The notes below the pieces were generated by a model. It was not told the DNA's origin and searched no databases. It saw nothing but the letters and a program-made list of their open reading frames with translations. Of a stretch of DNA of 64,000 nucleotides, positions 1 through 11,165 are shown piece by piece. The stretch lies in assembly GCA_950022655.1 (NCBI GenBank), contig OX465584.1, positions 63,986,841 to 64,050,840 on the forward strand. Direction: 5' to 3'. This DNA is from Alentia gelatinosa. Its lineage: Eukaryota; Annelida; Polychaeta; Phyllodocida; Polynoidae. The translations under genes and the position numbers were made by a program. Position 1 is the first letter of the stretch. Each line of letters opens with the position of its first letter.

Positions 1-177
1 CACAATATCCACAGTGAGGTCATTATGTTATACCTCCCTGGTAATACAAAATAATTAAGATGTTAAATGATAGTAATGATGTTAACTATGATATAGTTTT
101 ACATAGGTTAAAAACATATCATCAGAATATTTGCATTATTTCATTAAAAATATAGCAATTACTTAAATTTAAGAAAT

Positions 178-317
178 GATGCCTCAAGGCATCATATCGT
201 ACTACCTCCGGGAATACCTCCAGGCACGTTGGGTACTATGCCTGGGAATGCCTCCAGGCATCATGGGGTCCTATGCCCGGGAATGCCTCCAGGCATCAGA
301 GCGTAGCTAAAGGGTTA
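178..317. repeat. Palindrome array, 3' part of a MITE-6 copy
   Basis: Four spaced copies of a TGCCTnnAGGCA palindrome, with centre CA in the first and CC in the later ones, are followed by CTAAAGGGTTAC, which resembles the MITE-6 end. The same layout recurs at 42521-42986 and 57137-57719. The left end of this copy was not found. Confidence 0.5.
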
Positions 318-318
318 C

Positions 319-1710
319 GATTTTGTTAACTCTGACTTTTTTTGTAAAAGTATTGCAGCAAGCCTTTTTTATCACTGAACTCTACTGTTTTCTGTCTTCG
401 TCCTTGTATCCTGTTTTTTTCACATGAATGTCTTCAGATTTTCTGTGCTTGGCCTTTTTTACATAAGATTTTGCCTTTTTATGTAAATGTATTACAATTT
501 TGTGTACCCTGCCTTTTATGTAAATGTATTAAGATCTGTCATCTGACCTACTTTTTTATAGACATTTTAAGATTCGGTGTAATCTTTATTTGTTCGTGGT
601 GAGGCAGCTCTGCTTGTGCCGCGTTGATACCGCCTTAGAAGACTCAACCTTGTTTTACATTTAAGATTTAGAGAAGCGGAAGTTACTTCCACTGCATTAC
701 TCACACCCTTATCATTTTATTTTATTATTACATCCTTTCTTCAAGTTGCACATATAAATCCAATTCCCAGTGTTATGCACAGGTTATTGGAGTCCCCATG
801 ACTTTTTAGTGACATTCGAAATAAAGATAACATACATATTAGTATATAAGGAAAATTAACTGAGTGGAATGTTTGCTGAAATTAAAAAAAAAAAAATTCT
901 GATAATTGTTAATTCCCCTGACACCCTTAGGTGGGAGGGGCCTATTTACGAATCCGTGAGTGAGTAACAATTGGCATATTAAATGTCAGTTTAAGTTTAT
1001 TATACACCTTCAAATACTTTAGATTTACAGGGAACTACCTGTAATCGCCATTAGAAGAACACTTTGGGCACGCAGAGCTGGGCCGTACAACAGTGTACGC
1101 CACAGTGTGACGTACGTCATTTTAACCAAGTTTGACGTGTACTAGTTGTTACCCGTGATCCCACCTGCGGTGGAAGATCTTACGCCTGTAAGAACCGTTT
1201 TGTCAATAAAAAAACAAAAACAATAAAAAAAAAACATACAGTCAGCAGAGGTCAAACGGCAAGGACATTTCAGATTACGTATTAGGTGGATAATAAAAAT
1301 CTAAAATGAAAAATTTGAGAAATGTTATGTAATCATTCACAGTTCCAATCAAGCCATCAATAAAACCAACTTCGGGCTGTAGTGTTGTTGTGCCTGTCCA
1401 ATACTTTTATTAAAAATCTCAAATTTAGTGAATTTCGTTGACGATGTTTAATCGTGTGATAAACTCCTTGAAGGTTTGAACGTTTTATAATCTATGATTG
1501 TACATCTAGGCCCTTTTCTGTACGCCTTAGAGGCCCAGGGACGATGAGGATCAAATCAAGTCCACACTTAAGGACGACCTTATGGACGGCTAATACCGTC
1601 TTAGTGAACAGACTTAAATATAATTGAACGATAACCCTTGAGTGAGATAAATAAAAGGGCCTTCTTGTACGATCCTAGATTATTAAACGGGCCCCTGGTT
1701 ATCATCGAGA
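319..1710. other. No gene recognised; AT-rich
   Basis: No exon with convincing splice signals was seen. A segment close to TTTATGTAAATGTATTA occurs twice near 475-530, and an A-run lies near 883-895. Otherwise nothing is recognised. Confidence 0.5.
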
Positions 1711-1890
1711 GTTTACCTGTGCTCTGTGAGGAGGGAGGGATTCTGGGATAGCTCTTATTAAATGAGTCACACTGCGCATGCGTTAAGGGACGCCGAGCAG
1801 AGACGCCGTCACACCGGAAGACGCCGTTACCCATAACCCTCTCCTCCCATCACCCACTTCCGCTATTGCACCTTCACATTTCCGGTAATC
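1711..1890 (-). promoter_or_regulatory. NRF1/Ets promoter-like segment with a possible minus-strand first exon
   Basis: The segment has an NRF1-like TGCGCATGCG at 1773-1782 and Ets-type CCGGAAG or CTTCCG sites near 1812-1820, 1855-1864 and 1879-1888, a combination common at housekeeping promoters. On the minus strand an ATG at 1834 opens a reading frame of 39 codons to a good donor, ACAG then GTAAAC, at 1716-1711. The predicted N-terminus starts MGNGVF. No downstream exon is visible, because the window ends. The motif cluster is observed; promoter function and the exon are inference. Confidence 0.3.
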
Positions 1891-1920
1891 TACTTCCAGG
1901 TACCTCCAGCCCTAGAGACA

Positions 1921-1972
1921 TGTAGGTCAAGGTCAAGGTCGACTCAAGGTCAGTCTCGGTTCAAGGACGCTG
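1921..1972 (+). repeat. AGGTCA half-site cluster
   Basis: Four direct AGGTCA half-sites lie within about 50 bp. The motif matches nuclear-receptor half-sites, but it is a dispersed repeat in this window (see 38005-39400), so regulatory function is not implied. Confidence 0.4.
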
Positions 1973-2241
1973 AGGTCATGACCCCGGATGGCGCGTCCAA
2001 CATGGCGGATGTGTAATAGTGTTGACAGCAGTGTGAGGTCACGTGGTCGTATTGTATCTCCTTACCTGTAGTTTCCGGGTCTGCACCTAGGTGGCGGGGT
2101 GGTCGGTCAGTGTGTGGGTTGACCGCCACCTCTGTCCCCACTCTCCCGTCTCACTTAAGCCCAATGCCCAATTAATTGTCGTATGCTAATTACAGGGCGG
2201 GAAACCAGGGCGGCAGGTCGAGTGTGGGACACACCTTTCTG

Positions 2242-2630
2242 TAAAGCCCAATGCCCATCTACCGATCTCGGAACATTCATGTACCTTTGTCGGCGACAAA
2301 CGGACGGTAATTTGTTTCACCCAAGGCATCCTAACGGAGTCGGCCATAATCGGTAGATGTAGGACAGCTAGGAATGGGTCAGGCAACGATTAGTGAACCA
2401 CCTACTTCAGATGTTATTTTGTCGCAGACAAGTTGTGGTTTCTATGTTCCTAAATGTTCCTGGTGGCGAAACGTTTATCAACATGTTGATAAATTAAGTC
2501 GCTGACAATGGAACGTTGGTAAATGGGGCTTGATTGAGTTATATAATTTGCCTGCAACAAATGTGCCGACTCCTATGCGATTTGCGAACTAATCGTTCAA
2601 ACCTGAATCGGTAGATGGGCATTGGGCTTA
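2242..2630. mobile_element. MITE-1 copy, 389 bp
   Basis: Terminal inverted repeats AAGCCCAATGCCCATCT at the left and its complement at 2609-2630. The interior shares the GTCGGCGACAAACGGA segment with copies at 15197-15505, 28811-29224 and 31589-31899, and contains ATCAACATGTTGAT. No coding capacity. Confidence 0.75.
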
Positions 2631-2699
2631 ATGTGACGATTCCATCTGCCGATTTTGACCACCGATTCTGCCATTTAGGCTCACTGACACTTCAGGGAG

Positions 2700-3095
2700 T
2701 CGTTGCTTCTAGAAATGTGTGAATGTGTTGCTACAGTAGTATCGTTATTTTTTTTTAATATTTTTTTTACATTTCTATTGGGTTCGATTCGATAGTACAA
2801 GGCCCCGATTTGCCATCAGACACCTTTACAACACCGCAATTTCAGTGTCATAGATGAAAGGTTCATTGGATTTTTAATTGGATATAGATGGTGATACAAT
2901 TATGATGCGATCCGCATAAAATCTGGAGCAACAATTTCGACCTTGGATCGCAATTCTGTGATTCGCAAAACGTGGAGCAACGACCTCCTGGTGCAATAAT
3001 CGTCAAGTGGAAACAGAAAGTTGAACATTTATTTTCTTCAACATAATGCAAAATAGCACCTCCGACTGACATTTTGTACCACCTACAAAATTTGA
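2700..3095. repeat. Diverged MITE-8-like fragment
   Basis: Segments with GGAGCAAC next to GCGATC words (2900-2995) resemble the interior and right end of the MITE-8 copy at 5930-6468. The ends could not be fixed. No gene seen. Confidence 0.35.
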
Positions 3096-3780
3096 TTAAA
3101 GGCCCGGCCCCACTGGTGCGATGCGATTGTTGCAAGTCAATAAAAAGTAATAAACGGCCGGCGAGGGTCATAAAAACGCATCACACACAATCGCTCCAGT
3201 GGGGCCGGACTTGCGCGCGTGTGCGATCGTGTGCGATGCGACGGATCCGTCGCATCGCACATCATGAAATATTCATGATGTGCGATGGATTCGTCGCACA
3301 GGTACAGAGTTCTTCCTATCATATTTGCATAGAAACTGTACCACACTTTATTGATTCCATTTAGTTACACAGGATACCCTGACCATGGCCACCTTGGACC
3401 CACTACAGTTGATAACTGCCACACCTGAGAGCATCCACCTGTGTGCCAGGTCTCAGGAGGTGTGAAAGCTGTGAAAATGCCAGGCTGTGGCTTTAGCCTA
3501 GGTGTAATACTGATAATTTGTAAAGCATGAGGGATGAAAAGTAACATAAATAAATCTATTGAATATTATAATGAACCTGTATATCTAGGCCTCTACATAG
3601 GTGGTACCAGAAGCGATGCGACGAATCCATCGCATCAGTGGGGCATACCCTGAATTTTCCCTGCGATTGAGTGCGATGATTCCATCGCAATAGATGTCAT
3701 ATAACCCCGCCGAGGGGGCCGTTTATGGGGCCATAAAACGTGTGCGACAATAGCATCGCACCGGTGGGGCCGGGCCTTAA
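3096..3780. mobile_element. MITE-7, TTAA-flanked, 685 bp
   Basis: It begins TTAAAGGCCCGGCCCCACTG and ends with the near-complement CGGTGGGGCCGGGCCTTAA. The interior is full of GTGCGATGCGA words and short palindromes. The TTAA at both ends fits piggyBac-like target duplication. Non-coding. Confidence 0.75.
3230..3287. other. Two overlapping palindromes
   Basis: A perfect 32-bp palindrome spans 3230-3261 (half-site TGTGCGATGCGACGGA). It shares its last nine bases with the left arm of a second hairpin, 3253-3268 pairing with 3272-3287 around a 3-nt loop. Only one of the two can form at a time on one strand. Confidence 0.8.
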
Positions 3781-4079
3781 CTCTTTAATGACGGGGGTCT
3801 GTGGCAGAGCCCTGTTGGTCGGGGCCGGTACTTGGGACTTGTATGACTCCAAATTCTGTCTAATCCCATATTCTATTATTTGATCACGTGATATGACACA
3901 TCATTCTCAAACATATCATTTGTTTTACCAAATAATATAGGATACTATATCACATGTATATTCTCTGAGAGTTTCAGATTTATTTATGAATTATCTCTTC
4001 CTAAAACAATGAAATGATAACTATCACGAAATTTCATAAATAATGCCTCAAGGCATCATCCGCCCTGAAAGGGTTTTAA
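3777..4079. mobile_element. MITE-6 copy sharing its TTAA with MITE-7
   Basis: It begins TTAACTCTTTAATGACG and ends CTGAAAGGGTTTTAA, imperfect versions of the MITE-6 ends. One TGCCTCAAGGCA palindrome lies near the right end, and the left part has the GTCTGTGGCAGAGC segment seen inverted in the 42521-42986 copy. Confidence 0.6.
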
Positions 4080-4365
4080 TTGGTGAATGAATTAGAGTGT
4101 CGAAAATCGGTTGGCAGCTACCATGATTCTCATTGAAAAACAACATTTTATAGGTTTTATTGACAGTAAGTTTATACATTCAATATGTGATTTTCAAGCT
4201 GACTGTCCAGGAAAAAAGTACAAATATGACAACACAGTATGTGAAGAGGGGGAGAGAGTCCAGTGTTAATTTCAAATATGTAGTTCAGTAGTTTTGCACC
4301 ACGGTGCAGTTCAGGTCAGTCCTTTGGTGAGATTCTGACCTCCATAGGGGTCTCTCGCAGCTCTC

Positions 4366-4911
4366 TTAAGTGGGATTCACACGATGGGACAAATGTACCT
4401 GAGACTGGTGTACTTCACACTTATGCACCAGTCGGCTACAATTTCCAACTGGGTAAAAAGTTTCACAGATTGGGGTGTCTCAGGGTAACATGGCGGATTC
4501 AATTCACATGGGAAGACTGAACAGGTACATAGTCTCACCCCTACACCTCTACATAGGGTACACAGGGTGCACAGGGTACACAGTTGCCGACTCAGGGTAC
4601 TTCCCCATGTGAATAGGTGTTATTTGAGACCACTGAGACTCACAGATTGGGGGAGAACGTGTGAAATACATTTGTTTCACCAAAATGTCTCTCTAAATTT
4701 TAAACCTGTTTAAAGTCAAAATCTCATGAGATTCTGTTCCTTGTCAGGGGTGATTGTCGCCAACAACTGCAAGAGAAACAAGTTGTCTCAGCAAAATGAA
4801 AGCCTGTCATTCACACGAGGAGATTGTGTTCCAGTACCGAATCTCAACAGGATTTGTCTCAGACAAACGGCCTGTGAGGTACGTGAATCCCACCGTGTGA
4901 ATCCCACTTAA
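4366..4911. mobile_element. MITE with perfect 18-bp inverted ends
   Basis: TTAAGTGGGATTCACACG at 4366-4383 is repeated as its exact complement at 4894-4911. The right interior contains GTCTCAGACAAACGG and GGTACGTGAATCCCA, the same words that are amplified as a 46-bp minisatellite at 14361-14831. Non-coding. Confidence 0.8.
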
Positions 4912-5115
4912 TACACATTCAGTTATCAGGCCAGAGGCATGGAGAGGGTAACCAACCCAGGCTGACTGGTACCCATCAAGGGGGAAAACACACACACGAC
5001 TTCGTCACAAACAAACTAGTATGACAAACTAAACATAAACAGACACCGAGCATATATTCATTGATATTACCATTCAAAAAGGTCTGGCCCAGACAGGGCC
5101 ACAGTACTATACATG

Positions 5116-5552
5116 TGTGGTGGTCACCGCCTGTCTAGCAGGTTGGATGACCCCAATCCGGAAGGCTAGTTCCAGGCAGGATCTCACCCTACGCTCTCTA
5201 CGTAGGTTGGTTCGGCTTTCGGTGAGTTTACACGGACCTAGTCACACACAACACAAGACACGCGTTTAATAAACTGGAATGTTTATTAACAAACTACTTC
5301 CCTCAAGTATAGTACCCCAGCACAATGTGCTAGGTAACGCTGGATAGGCTAATCTGAAAGACTCGCCTAACCACCAAGAAGGTTACGAGAACCCGCCTGC
5401 CAAGTGAGGGCCGAAGGGTCCGTTCCGCAGAAGAGACGCACGAGGACAAACCTGCCGACCTACTGTGAACGCTGAGTATATATACCCAGCGTTACGTAAT
5501 CCCGGTCTCCGCCGCGCCACTCTCGTGTGCGGCGTTGTCCGGAACCACTACA
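5116..5552 (-). mobile_element. Possible solo LTR
   Basis: The segment starts TGTGGTGGT and ends ACCACTACA, so it has TG/CA termini with a short inverted repeat. Read on the minus strand it has a TATA-like run (5477-5484) near the start and AATAAA (5282-5287) downstream. No clear target duplication or primer site was found, so this is tentative. A generic terminal-inverted-repeat element is the alternative. Confidence 0.35.
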
Positions 5553-5892
5553 CAGTAGGGATCGGATCTCCGCGCCACCTTCCGTAGAACGTACGAACAC
5601 TGCTGGATTCCTGCCCCACTATACATGGTTATTTGGCACCAGACCAGATTGTCATTATCTAATCAGATTGCCACATACTTGGTCAAGGTTCATCACTTTC
5701 ACTTCACTTTTGAAATATGTTCTGGTAGGTAACATTTGGGTGGTATGAGGGATGCGGTCCCATAAACTTGATCCATAATAGATTGGTAACTTTTTATAGA
5801 AATCAGTGCATGGCCTACAAACAACGATTTTCACCTTAATTCTGCTCCTAGTTGGCGTACTCGATAAACAATTATATGAAAACGATTAGATT

Positions 5893-6553
5893 TTATCCTA
5901 CCCGTCACAGAATTTTGACTTCATGTCACCAGGGCGCTGTTGCTCCACTTTTTGTGGTATCGCTAGCTATAATTGGATCGCAATTTAATTTTTACGTTTA
6001 CTTTAACGATCTGACTAAAAAAGCGTTGCTCCAGTAATATTGGATCTTTGCGCGGTATCGCTAATTTTTACGATGCGATTACGATACATCAATTCAGGGG
6101 CACATATTGAATGAGACAGGGGAAGGTTCTTAATCAAATACAGATGGCACCATATTTAAAACTGATCTGACACCTGGTGGTGTGGATCGCTATTTCCTAT
6201 AGGTAAATGAACAAGGGGCAGGGGTTGGTGGTGCCACCATGGATCGTTATTTGAAATATCAGACAAGGCTGTATTTAACCTACAGCGATACGATTCGCAG
6301 TGCTGTGAAGGTCCGCGTAAAAAGTATCGCTAAAAGCCGTATTTTACGCGGCGATGCGCCTATGCGATTCCGACACAATCCGCAAAATTTCAGGAGCAAC
6401 GTTTTGCCCCTCGGATCGATATTCTGCGATCCACAACTCTGTCGTAATCCTGGAGCAACGGGGCCCTGTCGCATGTAAATGCTACATGGCATAACCGTGG
6501 CATACAGTCATACCATGTTAAGTCTATGGAGATCTATATGAGGGGTAGGATAA
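5893..6553 (+). mobile_element. Two-module element core, split by MITE-8
   Basis: TTATCCTACCC at 5893-5903 and GGGGTAGGATAA ending at 6553 are the core ends, with the conserved CATGTTAAGTCTATGG motif near 6514. Alignment with the intact core at 20516-20639 shows that 5930-6468 is an insertion. Confidence 0.7.
5930..6468. mobile_element. MITE-8, 539 bp, nested insertion
   Basis: Inverted ends CAGGGCGCTGTTGCTCC and GGAGCAACGGGGCCCTG. The interior is rich in GCGAT and GATCG words. It lies inside an older core element, which dates it as the younger insertion. Confidence 0.65.
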
Positions 6554-7235
6554 TAACCGTGGCATACAGTCCCACCATGATCTATATGAAGGGTAGGATA
6601 GAATCCTGTACTCGGCAGTTTTACTCTAGAAGCCAAGATATCTCATTCTTTGTAAGCAAAACAAAAAAAATGAAAAGATGATGAAGGGGCCCGATGTGCT
6701 GTTGTTGGCCACTACCGACCGACTTTTAGGAGAATTCAATTAATCGGTGCCGATTTCGTAGATTACATAGAGTCTGGTACGAGGAGAATATGGTCACTTT
6801 CATCTGAAACTAGTTTATATTGTACCAAACAATCTTACCCGCTAATAATTCTCGTTATTACCCACCCAATACGGAGTATCCATACTAAGCCTATGGAGCC
6901 TCCAGATCGCTACCGAGTAGAATACGGAAAGCCGTATTCTCCTTGTAGTTGACACTACGCAATACCCCTAACTAACGCTCGGAGGTTTACTACGTGTCAA
7001 CTCCGCGGAGAATACGGCCACTTCGATCGAAATCATGGTAATATTGTGTATTTCTCTTCCATTTCCAAAGATTTTTAACTTTATCGTTTGAATAACATAT
7101 GCCTACGAGAGTCCAGGGTACAAGGAGACCTCATAAGAGAGTTATCGTTTAGTAATATTCAAGCTTGTTCACTAAGACAGTCGCAGCCAATGGAAGGTTG
7201 TCCAAAAGTATTGGATAAAGTTGACCCACATCATC
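6554..7235. other. Hairpin fragments, no gene
   Basis: Holds a second core fragment ending GGGTAGGATA near 6600 and a short perfect hairpin, AGAATACGG pairing with CCGTATTCT, near 6922-6943. The CATACTAAGCCTATGG motif near 6882 is a degenerate core motif. Nothing coding was recognised. Confidence 0.4.
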
Positions 7236-7359
7236 CCTGGCTCCCCTAATAAAAAACTTCATAGGCTTAACATTGTCTAACTGTTTTCGGGCGGCGTGCA
7301 GTAAAGTGTTATTCATTGCACAGGGTAACAAATGAATTATTGGAGACGGGGTAGGATAA
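7236..7359 (-). mobile_element. Core-type element
   Basis: CATAGGCTTAACATTG (7260-7275) with GGGGTAGGATAA ending at 7359 marks a core in reverse motif orientation. The left terminal repeat is degenerate. 7360-8046 has no recognised gene. Confidence 0.5.
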
Positions 7360-8046
7360 ATACTAAACTGAACTCGAGTTAGTAGTGTGAGTGTTGATCA
7401 CTAATCATTCAATACAAAATCAGTATTATGTGAGCTGGGAAAAGCACATCAAAGTTGCTTCCACCTTAATTGGTTAAAACTTGGGAACACAAGCAAATGC
7501 CAGCATCAATTTTACCATTTAGATAATTAGACCAGGCTTGGCTGTAAGCATTATTTAAATTTCCTGTTTTGTTGATTTTATGTAAAATTCTGTAACACAA
7601 TAACCGTTTTTGTGAATTTTCCTGCTGATCGCATGTGTGGAGATGCGTTAATTGGACCCAAATTTGCTGCAGAAAAAATGTTCAACTGATAAACTCTCCT
7701 GGAGGAAAAACAAGTAGGAAAGCCATTAGATAAAACCGAAATGAAAAATAGGCCCCTGAGACAGATCATTGGTGGGAATTCCATAACTTTCTTTATATGA
7801 GACATGAACCAATTGTAGAATTTTAAAAACCTGGTTGAGAACCTTGAGAGATCAACTAGAACACTTGAAGTATAGTTACAAGGTCTAAGACAGATTGTTT
7901 TCACAAATAAATCGTCCACTTATAAAAAGACAGAAGGTGGCGGTACCACCAGTAAACCTAAGTAACTACGTAGTCATTGGCTCACTACCTGACCAATCAG
8001 AATACAGTATTAACTGACCAATGACTGGCTGTACCCAATGTGGGTC

Positions 8047-8414
8047 GCCATATTGAAGACGTCACACACACTATCAGCTGTGGATGCGAGCGGCCATATT
8101 GAAAACATCACACACACAATTGGGTTTGGTTGTGGGCGGCCATATTGAATATGTTACAAAAACAATCGTCTGTGGCTGAAGGTGGCCATATTTAAAATGT
8201 CATACACATAATCAGATGTGGTTGTTGGCAGCCATATTGAAGACGTCACACACACAATTGGCTGTGGTTGTGGCCGGCCATATTCAATATGTTACACAAA
8301 CATTTGGCTTTGGTTTTGGGCAGCCATACTGAATATATATTACACAGACAATTGGCTGTTGTTGTGGGCGGCCATATTGAAGATATCACACACATTCGGA
8401 TGTGGTTATGGGCA
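8047..8414. repeat. 46-bp minisatellite, about 8 units
   Basis: GCCATATTGAA recurs at 8047, 8093, 8139, 8185, 8231, 8277, 8323 and 8371, i.e. every 46 bp (48 for the last). Units carry an extra ACACACAATTGGC segment absent from the adjoining 38-bp array. Long reading frames through it are by-products of repetition. Confidence 0.9.
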
Positions 8415-9690
8415 ACCATATTGAAGATGTGATAGAGTTGTGGTTGTTGGCGGCCATATTGAAGACGTGTTAGAGCTGTGGTTGTGGGCGGCCATATTGA
8501 AGATGCGACAGAGCTGTGGTTGTAAGCGGCCATATTGAAAATGTGATAGAGCTATGGTTGTTGGCAGCCATATTAACACATGATAGAGCTATGGTTATGG
8601 GCAGCCATATTGAAGCTGTGATAAAGCTATTGTTTTAAGCAGCCATATTGAAAACGTGTTAGAGCTGCACGATATGGGTGGCCGTATTGAAGACGTGTTA
8701 GAGCTGTGGTTGTAAACGGCCATATTGAAGATGTGATAGAGTTTTGGTTGCTGGCAGCCATATTGAAGACGGGATAGAGTTTTGGTTGTTAGTGGCCATA
8801 TTGAAAATGGGATAGAGTTTTGGTTGTAAGTGGCCATATTGAAGACGGGATAGAGTTTTGGTTGTTGACGGCCATATTGAAGACGGGATAGAGTTTTGGT
8901 TGTTGACGGCCATATTGAGGACGTGTTAGAGCTGTGGTAGTAAGCGGCCATATTGAAGACATGATAGAGGTGTGATTGTTGGCAGCCATATTGAAGACTT
9001 GATGGAGCTGTGGTTGTAAGCAGCCATATTGAATATGTGATAGAGCTGTGGTTGTGGGCGGCCTTATTGAAAACTTGTTAGAGCTGTGGTTGTAAGTGGC
9101 CATATTGAATACATGTTAGAGCTTTATTGTTGGCGGCGATATTGAAGGCGCAATAGAGCTATGGTTGTTGGCGGCCATATTGAAGGCGTGTTAGAGCTGT
9201 GGTTGTAAGCGGCCACATTGAAGATGTGATAGAGTTTTGGTTGTTGGCGGCCATATTGAAGACGGGATAGAGTTTTGGTTGTTGGCGGCCATATTGAAGA
9301 CTTGATGGAGCTGTGGTTATGGGCGGCCATATTCAAAACGTGATATATTTGTGGTTGTTGCTGGCCATATAGAAGACCTCATTGAGCTGTGGTTGTAAGC
9401 GGCCATATTGAAGACGGGATAGAGTTTTGGTTGTTGGCAGCCATATTGAAGACATCATAGAGCTGTGGTTGTAAGCGGCCACATTGAAGACGGGTTTTGG
9501 TTGTTGGCGGCCATATTGAAAGCGTGTTAGAGCTATGGTTGTTGGCGGCCATATTGAAGGCGTGTTAGAGCTGTGGTTGTTGGCGGCCATATTGAAGGCG
9601 TGATAGAGCTATGGTAGTTGGCGGCCATATTGAAGGCGTGTTAGAGCTGTGGTTGTTGGCAGCTATATTGAAGGCGTGTTAGAGTTGTGG
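8415..9690. repeat. 38-bp minisatellite, more than 30 units
   Basis: Continuation of the 46-bp array with a unit of about 38 bp: TGGTTGTTGGCGGCCATATTGAAGA-type units (shown here in part) separated by CGTGATAGAGCTG. Each unit has a GGCGGCCATATTG core resembling YY1-type sites. Unit variants with TTTTGG and GGGATA cluster locally, pointing to stepwise expansion. Confidence 0.9.
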
Positions 9691-10070
9691 TTGAACAGAG
9701 ACCGAGATCCATTCCCAGAGAATCTCTCCACCAACAATCCGCCGCCTGACGCTGCTCTTCTGATAGCTCTACCAACATCGCCGCCCAGAGCTCAGCGATA
9801 GCAGATCTGTGGTCAGGAGTGGTGTATATATTTATTCTCATATTGTTATTACTTCTTGTTTTGTAGTATTCATGAAGTCCGTCAGAGTCCACCCATCTAG
9901 CACTGAGTCAGGAAGGTCTGGCCGAGATCTTCACGAGGATATTAACGTAAATACATAATATTGACTGTTTTTAGATACAAGCGTTTCGACCCCCGTCAGA
10001 CACAAAAATTACATAGATGATGAAACTCCGGCCGTTCAATTTTCAAGGCGTAGAGACCACATATGTATAT
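9691..10070. other. No gene recognised
   Basis: Unique-looking sequence between the minisatellite and the next element. A plus-strand AGGTCTGGCCGAGATC segment and short palindromes occur, with no exon-like structure. Confidence 0.4.
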
Positions 10071-10385
10071 TTATCCTATCCCTAATATAAAATCCCATAG
10101 GCTTAACATTGAGTTTCCGTATGCCACGCTGCCTGGCATACAGAGTTTTATATGCCACTAGTGGCATACAGAATTTTCATCACATAAAATTCCAAAATCG
10201 AGGAGACGGGGTAGGGTAAAATCAAATCCTGATTCGTTTTAATCATGGCCACCACATTCCACTCCCGGAGTTTTGGCTCCAGACTTCACTCGGCTTCGCC
10301 TCATTAAGTCATTATGCCAAACTCCAGTTGTGGCATACGGTGGCCAAGATTAAAACTCATCCAGTTTTACGATATTATATTACGA
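10071..10385 (-). mobile_element. Two-module element: core plus hairpin
   Basis: Core 10071-10220 has ends TTATCCTATCC and GGGGTAGGGTAA and contains CATAGGCTTAACATTG. The hairpin follows: an arm at 10237-10289 with an imperfect complement at 10304-10354, and CACTCGGCTTCGCCTC in the loop. Close relatives are at 36225-37451 and 54499-54815. Confidence 0.75.
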
Positions 10386-10900
10386 CCATTGAGATGTTAT
10401 GATGGAATGCTCAGTCTACATATCCACACCAGTAAGACTAGAATGAAGCATCTCCTCATGATTTTGATGTCGAGAAATGTAGTTATGATGAACACCGACC
10501 ATGCAGTATCATTTCTGATACCCCTTATCTATGTCCACATAGGGATGGCAGAGGATCTATGATCCCAAATGTGTTTGTTCGCAAACGTCCAGCAATCATC
10601 GTATTTATCTTTATGGTCAGCCTACAGCTCTCTATCCTATAACTCGCCAAAAAGTAGATGGTGGAGGGAGGCAGCTATGATGAATGTTGCCTCCTTTATA
10701 GGAGAGTTCTGCTCAGACACAATTCAACTTATATCTAAAACGTGCCAGTATAGGGGAGGGAAGGCCTAGATCTGGAAAGATCCTCACATTTAAATAACAG
10801 GATAGCTATTGGAAAGAAAGCGAGACAGAATTTATATTATTTTATACCTCTAGCCGAACGTCTATTAAATACTACCCGTTATCCCACCTCTGGTAAGAAA
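10386..10900. other. No gene recognised
   Basis: Contains short open frames without homology that I can recognise and no good exon borders. Confidence 0.35.
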
Positions 10901-10902
10901 TA

Positions 10903-11165
10903 CGCAACCATCACCCCCGTAAAGTGACAATACTACACCACGGCCGTGGCGTAGTGAATTTGAGATGACGTCATATGGATTTGGTAAGTCTATTCTAATC
11001 ATTGTGAAATTTTGATGATATTTAATGTCATAAAAAGGGGTGAGATAAATCCAGAACAGGACTCGAATCGTAAAATAGACAAAACTCCTTTGAATGGGTC
11101 ACATTCGTCACTCGGCTTCGCCTCGGTGACGATTACGGCCCATCCAAACTGATGGAGTATCATCT
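10903..11165 (-). mobile_element. Two-module element (GGGGTGAGATAA type)
   Basis: Core end GGGGTGAGATAA near 11038-11049. The preceding 150 bp, including CATCACCCCCGTAAAGTGAC, is the reverse complement of the core at 58933-59134. A hairpin with CACTCGGCTTCGCCTCGGTG in its loop follows to 11165. Confidence 0.65.

Noticed and set aside
8246..9590. Several minus-strand frames with repeated Ser-Ile-Trp-Pro
   Set aside because: They are translations of the 38/46-bp minisatellite and break wherever unit length shifts the frame.
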